A stretch of 64,000 bases of DNA, from positions 186,001-250,000 of the forward strand of contig WGMO01000010.1 in the NCBI GenBank assembly GCA_016125075.1, written 5' to 3'. Below are positions 59,681 through 64,000 of the stretch, piece after piece; positions within the stretch are counted from its first letter, which is position 1, and each line of letters opens with the position of its first letter. Position numbers and translations under genes: made by a program. The DNA is from Terrimonas sp. (lineage in GTDB: Bacteria; Bacteroidota; Bacteroidia; Chitinophagales; Chitinophagaceae). The notes under the pieces were generated by a model. That model worked only from the letters and a program-made list of their open reading frames with translations. It did no database searches and had not been told where the DNA came from.

Positions 59681-60964
59681 TTATTTGTTTTTTACCAGCT
59701 CAGCATTCAATTCGCTGGACACCACCTTCCTGATCTTGAAATTGACGTTGATTCCCCTGTTGCTATCCGGAATCCTGATGGTCATTGTTCCATTGGGCGC
59801 CACAGACTTAAACTCGACGAGGTCGGTTTTCAGGGGCAGCTCACTGGGTTTCAAATACTCCAGTTCAACGATTACATTATCCAGGATATATTTTGAATTA
59901 TTAGAAACCGTTAGCTGAAGGTCTTTGATGCCTCCAAAAGCCAGGCGTTTGAAGTCATTGGAAGAAACGGATACAAGATGTGAAATATCTGAAACTTCTG
60001 AACCGGGACTCCTGAATTTTTCCGTTTTGGACTGCTGGTCACTGGCAACCATCTCACCCGGATTTTCCTCATGGCTGTTATTGGTCTGATTCTGAATACC
60101 GGGAGTTGATTCAGTATTATTTTCAGATACCGGGTCTCCGTTAACGGTAGTGACCGTATTACTCTTCCGGGAGAGGGGTTGTTCCAATCCTGCTGATCCT
60201 TGCCCATCAGCCACTCCATCAACAGGTGTATTGTTATTAGTTGAAGGGATATTTATGTTTTGACCGGGTAATGTCTTCTCCATAACAGGCCCGGAAATAG
60301 AAAGATCGGTTTTTACCGGTTTCCGGGTAACCGTAAGAAAAATTAAAAACCCAAGTGCCGCAACATATACCACTACACTGGCTTTTTTGGCCAGTTCCTT
60401 CATTTTTCTTTTCCGGGAGTAAAGCTCTTTTCTTTCCAGCAAAGTTTGCCGGTAGATATCTTTTATTTCATCGAGTGACTGTTCATATTTTGTTTCCAGC
60501 ACAGGTTCTTCGTTAATAAGATGTTGAAGACCTGTATTGTTCAGTTCCGGCTGGGTAGCCGGCAATTCGCGGGTGGAAGGTAAACCCGTATGTTCAGGTT
60601 TGTATTGACCGATTACATGTACTTTTTGTTTTTCACGGTGAGGCATGGAGATAAAAACGGGCGCTTCCTTCTTTGGTTTTTTTACCACTGTAGTCACTAC
60701 AGTGGCAGATTCACCGGCAAGAGCAGCTGCAGATTGCTCTTCTGCGGCTGGGGATGATTTCTTTTTATAAAACCGGTCATAGGGTTGTTCTTCAACAACA
60801 GGAGCATAGGGTTTAAGTTCGTTCACTTCACTGGGATAACGCCAGGCAGCGCTTTTGCCATCCACCCATACCAGGTCATATGGTTTTAAACCCAGTGCAA
60901 TAAGGTCGTCGAGCGAATAAGGGCCTATCTCCTTATTGCTCCGGAGTAATCGGTATAATGCCAT
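59681..60964 (-). CDS. GYF-like domain / single-pass membrane protein of unknown function
   Basis: A 427-residue protein with an unusual layout. Residues 1-52 resemble a GYF_2-type domain (YRLLRSNKEIGPYSLDDLIALGL, VWVDGKSAAWRYPSEV). Then a basic/Ala-rich low-complexity stretch, a charged helix (about 160-195), one membrane helix at about 197-213 (VVYVAALGFLIFLTV), an Asn/Ser/Thr/Gly-rich linker (about 225-330) and a C-terminal beta domain (about 335-427, LQLTVSNNSKYILDNVIVELEYL). With no signal peptide, the GYF-like part should be cytoplasmic. Function unknown. Confidence 0.75.
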   Translation of the reverse strand: MALYRLLRSNKEIGPYSLDDLIALGLKPYDLVWVDGKSAAWRYPSEVNELKPYAPVVEEQPYDRFYKKKSSPAAEEQSAAALAGESATVVTTVVKKPKKEAPVFISMPHREKQKVHVIGQYKPEHTGLPSTRELPATQPELNNTGLQHLINEEPVLETKYEQSLDEIKDIYRQTLLERKELYSRKRKMKELAKKASVVVYVAALGFLIFLTVTRKPVKTDLSISGPVMEKTLPGQNINIPSTNNNTPVDGVADGQGSAGLEQPLSRKSNTVTTVNGDPVSENNTESTPGIQNQTNNSHEENPGEMVASDQQSKTEKFRSPGSEVSDISHLVSVSSNDFKRLAFGGIKDLQLTVSNNSKYILDNVIVELEYLKPSELPLKTDLVEFKSVAPNGTMTIRIPDSNRGINVNFKIRKVVSSELNAELVKNK

Positions 60965-61134
60965 AACCCGTCCAGTTTGGTACTGCTGTAAAGCTACAAA
61001 AAATATGGGTGGTGCTTTGTAAAAGGCTTGTTATAAATATCCCTTTTCAAAACCTTTGAAATACATTAACATAAGTGGATAAAAAAGGGGTAAAAATCGA
61101 TCATTTCCGGCAAGGTTTTCAGGGTTTATTACGG

Positions 61135-61142
61135 TACATTTG
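61135..61142 (+). promoter_or_regulatory. -7 element of the gyrA promoter
   Basis: Consensus TACATTTG, 42 bp before the gyrA ATG. The matching TTG at 20 bp is absent. Confidence 0.4.
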
Positions 61143-61184
61143 CTGACCTAAAAATATGTCCCGGGAAAGCCCGGAAAATAAGCT

Positions 61185-63752
61185 ATGGACGATACAATGG
61201 AGCCACTGGAAACCAGTGATAACAACCGCATTATTCCGGTTAATATTGAAGAACAGATGAAGACCGCCTATATCGACTATTCGATGTCGGTGATTGTGGG
61301 CAGGGCACTTCCTGATGTAAGGGATGGGTTTAAACCTGTTCACCGTCGCATCTTGTTTGCCATGAATGAACTGGGCCTGAATTACAACAAGCCTTACAAG
61401 AAGTCGGCCCGTATTGTCGGTGAAGTGCTGGGTAAATACCATCCACACGGGGACACAGCGGTCTATGACGCTATGGTAAGGATGGCACAGGACTGGAATA
61501 TGCGTTATCCGCTGGTCGATAAACAGGGAAATTTTGGTACCCAGGATGGCGACGGGCCCGCAGCAATGCGTTATACGGAAGCCAGGTTGAAAAGGCTTGC
61601 TGAAAGTATGCTCGACGATATCGAGAAGGATACGGTCGATTTTCAACTCAATTTTGATGATACGGAAAAGGAGCCCTCAGTGCTGCCATCCCGGATCCCC
61701 CAGCTTTTGGTAAATGGTTCCAGCGGGATCGCCGTGGGTATGGCCACCAATATGCTTCCTCATAACCTGAGTGAGGTCATTGATGGATGTATTGCCTTTA
61801 TTGACAACCGTGATATCAGTATCGATGAACTAATGCAGCATGTGCAGGCACCCGATTTCCCGACCGGTGGTATCATTTATGGGATGGAAGGGGTGAAAGC
61901 TGCCATGCATTTCGGAAGGGGCAGGGTCGTACTCCGGGGTAAACTGCATGTTGACACCAAGGCCAGCGGACGCGAGCAGATCATCATTACCGAAGTGCCC
62001 TACCAGGTGAACCGCGATGCCCTGACGGAGAAAATCGGTTACCTGGTCAATGAAAAAGTTATTGATGGTATCGCACACGTCAATAATGAATCCAATGAAA
62101 AGGAAGGGACCCGTATCGTCATTGACCTGAAAAGGGATGCCATTGCCAATGTCATCATCAACCAACTGTATAAACATACCGAGCTACAAACCAGCTATGG
62201 TATCAATAATGTGGCCCTTGTTAAGGGTCGCCCCCGTATTCTCAACCTGAAAGACCTGATCAGCGAATTCATCGAGTTTCGGCATGAAGTGGTGATACGC
62301 CGGACCCAGTATGAATTGCGTGAAGCAGAGAAAAAAGCACATATTTTACAGGGCTATCTGATCGCCCTCGACCACCTTGATGAAGTGATCGCCCTGATAC
62401 GCGCTTCCGCAACGCCGGATGTGGCCAGGACCAACCTGGTGAATGCCGGCTGGGGACTGGATGAAATACAGGCAAAAGCCATCCTGGAACTCCGTTTACA
62501 GCGGTTGACAGGCATGGAAAGGGAAAAGATCAAAGAAGAATATGACGAACTGATGAAACTGATCACCTTCCTGAAAGACCTGCTGTCCGATGAAGGAAAA
62601 AGGTTTGAAGTGATCAAGGCAGAATTATTGGAAATAAAAGAAAAATTCGGTGACGAAAGAAAGACAGAATACACTTTCCTTGATGATGAGGTAAAGATCA
62701 AGGACCTGATCAAAGAAGAAGATGTAGTGATCACAATTTCGCACCTGGGCTATATCAAAAGAACCCCGGCAGAAGAGTTCAGGTCGCAACGCAGGGGCGG
62801 CAGGGGTTCGATGGGCGGAAAAACAAGGGACGAGGATTATATTGAACATTTATTTGTAGCCTCCACCCACCATACCATGCTGTTCTTTACCGAAAAAGGC
62901 AGATGCTACTGGCTCAATGTTTACGAAATCCCGGAAGGGGAGAAGACCAGTAAAGGCAGGGCTATCCAGAATATGGTACAGATACCGCCCGACGACAAGG
63001 TGCGGGCGATCATTGATGTGAAAGACCTGAAAGATGCAGATTTTGTCAATTCCCATAGCATTGTGCTCTGTACCAAAAAAGGGATTATCAAAAAAACGGC
63101 ACTGGAAGATTTCAGCAGGCCCAGGCAGTCGGGGGTGAATGCCATCACGATTGTTGAAGGTGATGAATTACTGGAAGCAAAAATGACAGACGGCCAATGC
63201 GAGATCATGATGGCTGTCCGGAGCGGAAGGGCCATCCGTTTTCCCGAAGAAAAAGTAAGACCGACCGGCAGGGGCGCCATCGGGGTGGCTGGTATTGATG
63301 TAGATGACCAGGATGATGCTGTTGTGGGTATGATTTGTGTAAATCCGGAAACGGAAGCTTCAAAAACCGTACTCGTGGTCAGTGAACAGGGATTTGGAAA
63401 GCGTACGGCCGTTGACGAATACCGTATCACCAACAGGGGTGGGAAAGGAGTGAAGACCATCAGTGTAACGGAAAAAACCGGTAAATTGGTGGGCATTTTG
63501 GGGGTGAACGATGCCGATGACCTGATGATCACCTGTAAAAGCGGTGTTACCATCCGTATGAAAGTGGCCGATATCAGCGAGCAGGGAAGGGCTACACAGG
63601 GTGTTAAACTGATCCGGCTGGATAATGGAGATGAGATCGCTGCCATCACGAAAATAGAAGACCAGGAAGATGACGAGGAACTGCCGGGTGAGGAAGGCAG
63701 TGGTACCGAACCGGAAGCAACCAATACGGAGGAAAAACCATCTGAGGAATAG
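61185..63752 (+). CDS. gyrA: DNA gyrase subunit A
   Basis: An 855-residue type II topoisomerase subunit. The winged-helix/tower region starts with [20 protein letters not shown]. Active-site Tyr lies in AMRYTEARL (about residue 130). The quinolone-determining loop reads [10 protein letters not shown], with Thr at the position of E. coli Ser83 and Asp kept at 87. The GyrA box QRRGGRG (about 535-541) marks it as GyrA rather than ParC. The six-blade C-terminal domain follows and the protein ends in an acidic tail. Confidence 0.97.
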   Translation: MDDTMEPLETSDNNRIIPVNIEEQMKTAYIDYSMSVIVGRALPDVRDGFKPVHRRILFAMNELGLNYNKPYKKSARIVGEVLGKYHPHGDTAVYDAMVRMAQDWNMRYPLVDKQGNFGTQDGDGPAAMRYTEARLKRLAESMLDDIEKDTVDFQLNFDDTEKEPSVLPSRIPQLLVNGSSGIAVGMATNMLPHNLSEVIDGCIAFIDNRDISIDELMQHVQAPDFPTGGIIYGMEGVKAAMHFGRGRVVLRGKLHVDTKASGREQIIITEVPYQVNRDALTEKIGYLVNEKVIDGIAHVNNESNEKEGTRIVIDLKRDAIANVIINQLYKHTELQTSYGINNVALVKGRPRILNLKDLISEFIEFRHEVVIRRTQYELREAEKKAHILQGYLIALDHLDEVIALIRASATPDVARTNLVNAGWGLDEIQAKAILELRLQRLTGMEREKIKEEYDELMKLITFLKDLLSDEGKRFEVIKAELLEIKEKFGDERKTEYTFLDDEVKIKDLIKEEDVVITISHLGYIKRTPAEEFRSQRRGGRGSMGGKTRDEDYIEHLFVASTHHTMLFFTEKGRCYWLNVYEIPEGEKTSKGRAIQNMVQIPPDDKVRAIIDVKDLKDADFVNSHSIVLCTKKGIIKKTALEDFSRPRQSGVNAITIVEGDELLEAKMTDGQCEIMMAVRSGRAIRFPEEKVRPTGRGAIGVAGIDVDDQDDAVVGMICVNPETEASKTVLVVSEQGFGKRTAVDEYRITNRGGKGVKTISVTEKTGKLVGILGVNDADDLMITCKSGVTIRMKVADISEQGRATQGVKLIRLDNGDEIAAITKIEDQEDDEELPGEEGSGTEPEATNTEEKPSEE

Positions 63753-63793
63753 AAAGATTTTCAATACATTTAAAATTTAATAAACTCAAAGAA

Positions 63794-64000
63794 ATGCAAA
63801 AGTTAACGCTGACTTCATTGCTTGTCATTTTTACCTTTTCAGTTTTTGCACAAAAAATAGACGATATTAAGGATGCGATCGGGAAACAGGACTGGACCAA
63901 GGCCAAGACAATGCTCGATAAGTACATGAGTAACGAAAAGAGCATGAAAAAGAATGAGGGGATCTGGTACTACAAATCTGTCATATTTAACGAACTGGCC
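63794..64000 (+). CDS. Exported TPR-like protein, truncated by the window edge
   Basis: ATG 63794 opens 69 codons that run off the window. The product starts with a signal peptide (MQKLTLTSLLVIFTFSVFA-Q) and continues with helical sequence (IDDIKDAIGKQDWTKAKTML, IWYYKSVIFNELA) typical of tetratricopeptide proteins. It is 41 bp after gyrA and may be co-transcribed. Confidence 0.75.
   Translation, partial: MQKLTLTSLLVIFTFSVFAQKIDDIKDAIGKQDWTKAKTMLDKYMSNEKSMKKNEGIWYYKSVIFNELA

Noticed and set aside
61441-61470. Thr at the GyrA position equivalent to E. coli Ser83 as a quinolone-resistance mutation
   Set aside because: Thr is the natural residue at this site in several bacteria; without a relative for comparison it cannot be called an acquired change.
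62921-63724. 267-aa minus-strand ORF inside gyrA
   Set aside because: Antisense shadow with Ser/Thr/Pro-rich low-quality sequence; gyrA itself is unambiguous here.
1-64000. tRNA, rRNA, CRISPR array, insertion sequence or prophage
   Set aside because: No cloverleaf-like segments, regularly spaced repeats, transposase, integrase or phage genes were seen in any spacer or frame.

Overview
The window looks like a chromosomal segment of a Bacteroidota bacterium, most likely family Chitinophagaceae. The lineage call rests on several things seen in the sequence: a type B type IX secretion (T9SS) C-terminal domain, GLPGLI and DUF6089 proteins, outer-membrane beta-barrels with a carboxypeptidase-like plug, DUF2851 and BT_3928-type DoxX proteins, and promoters of the Bacteroidota form TTG-N20-TAnnTTTG. 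Most start codons lack a Shine-Dalgarno (SD) sequence. GC is moderate and coding density high. I see no rRNA, tRNA, insertion sequence, prophage or CRISPR array; this is core-type chromosome.

Region 1 (1-8 kb): the 3' end of maf, a DUF2851 protein, an OsmC-like protein, a secreted protein of unknown function, lipA, a large T9SS-secreted lectin/PKD protein, a secreted phosphodiester glycosidase and a DUF1223 protein.

Region 2 (8-37 kb): storage-glucan and maltooligosaccharide metabolism, spread over several transcription units. It holds a ROK glucokinase and a sugar MFS transporter (minus strand), glgA-glgC, a SLC45-like MFS transporter with a SusA-like GH13 amylase, glgB, and a GH77 4-alpha-glucanotransferase (malQ) with an N-terminal CBM20-like part. 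A similar inverted repeat (TGTGTAC-N3-GTACACA and a degenerate copy) lies upstream of malQ and of the transporter/amylase pair, suggesting a common regulator. glgB is preceded by an unusual leader: a 12-codon ORF with a consensus SD that can pair with a downstream TCCTCC. Between these genes lie an outer-membrane barrel/GLPGLI pair, a TPR protein, argS, gtrA, DUF4403 and DUF456 proteins, dnaK, small membrane proteins, a small basic protein with its own promoter, leader and terminator, and a VWA protein.

Region 3 (37-51 kb): a dipeptide epimerase, two tandem DUF6089 barrels, a UbiD-family decarboxylase, a TraB/GumN lipoprotein, a secreted protein made of three copies of an unrecognised domain, ndk divergent from an nrnA-FKBP operon, folP divergent from a DUF1599-DoxX-ABC permease run, and a CBS protein.

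Region 4 (51-64 kb): recF-DUF721, pdhA, a TPR protein, ribH, a LutA-like protein, a fasciclin protein, an EVE protein, a sirtuin lacking its zinc cysteines, saccharopine dehydrogenase, a PorT-like barrel, a GYF-like/transmembrane protein, gyrA and the start of a TPR-like secreted protein.

No obvious new multi-gene defence or mobile system is present. The observations most worth a second look are the glgB leader, the SD-led small-protein unit at 31.25-31.69 kb, the shared inverted repeat of the maltodextrin genes, and the triplicated-domain protein.
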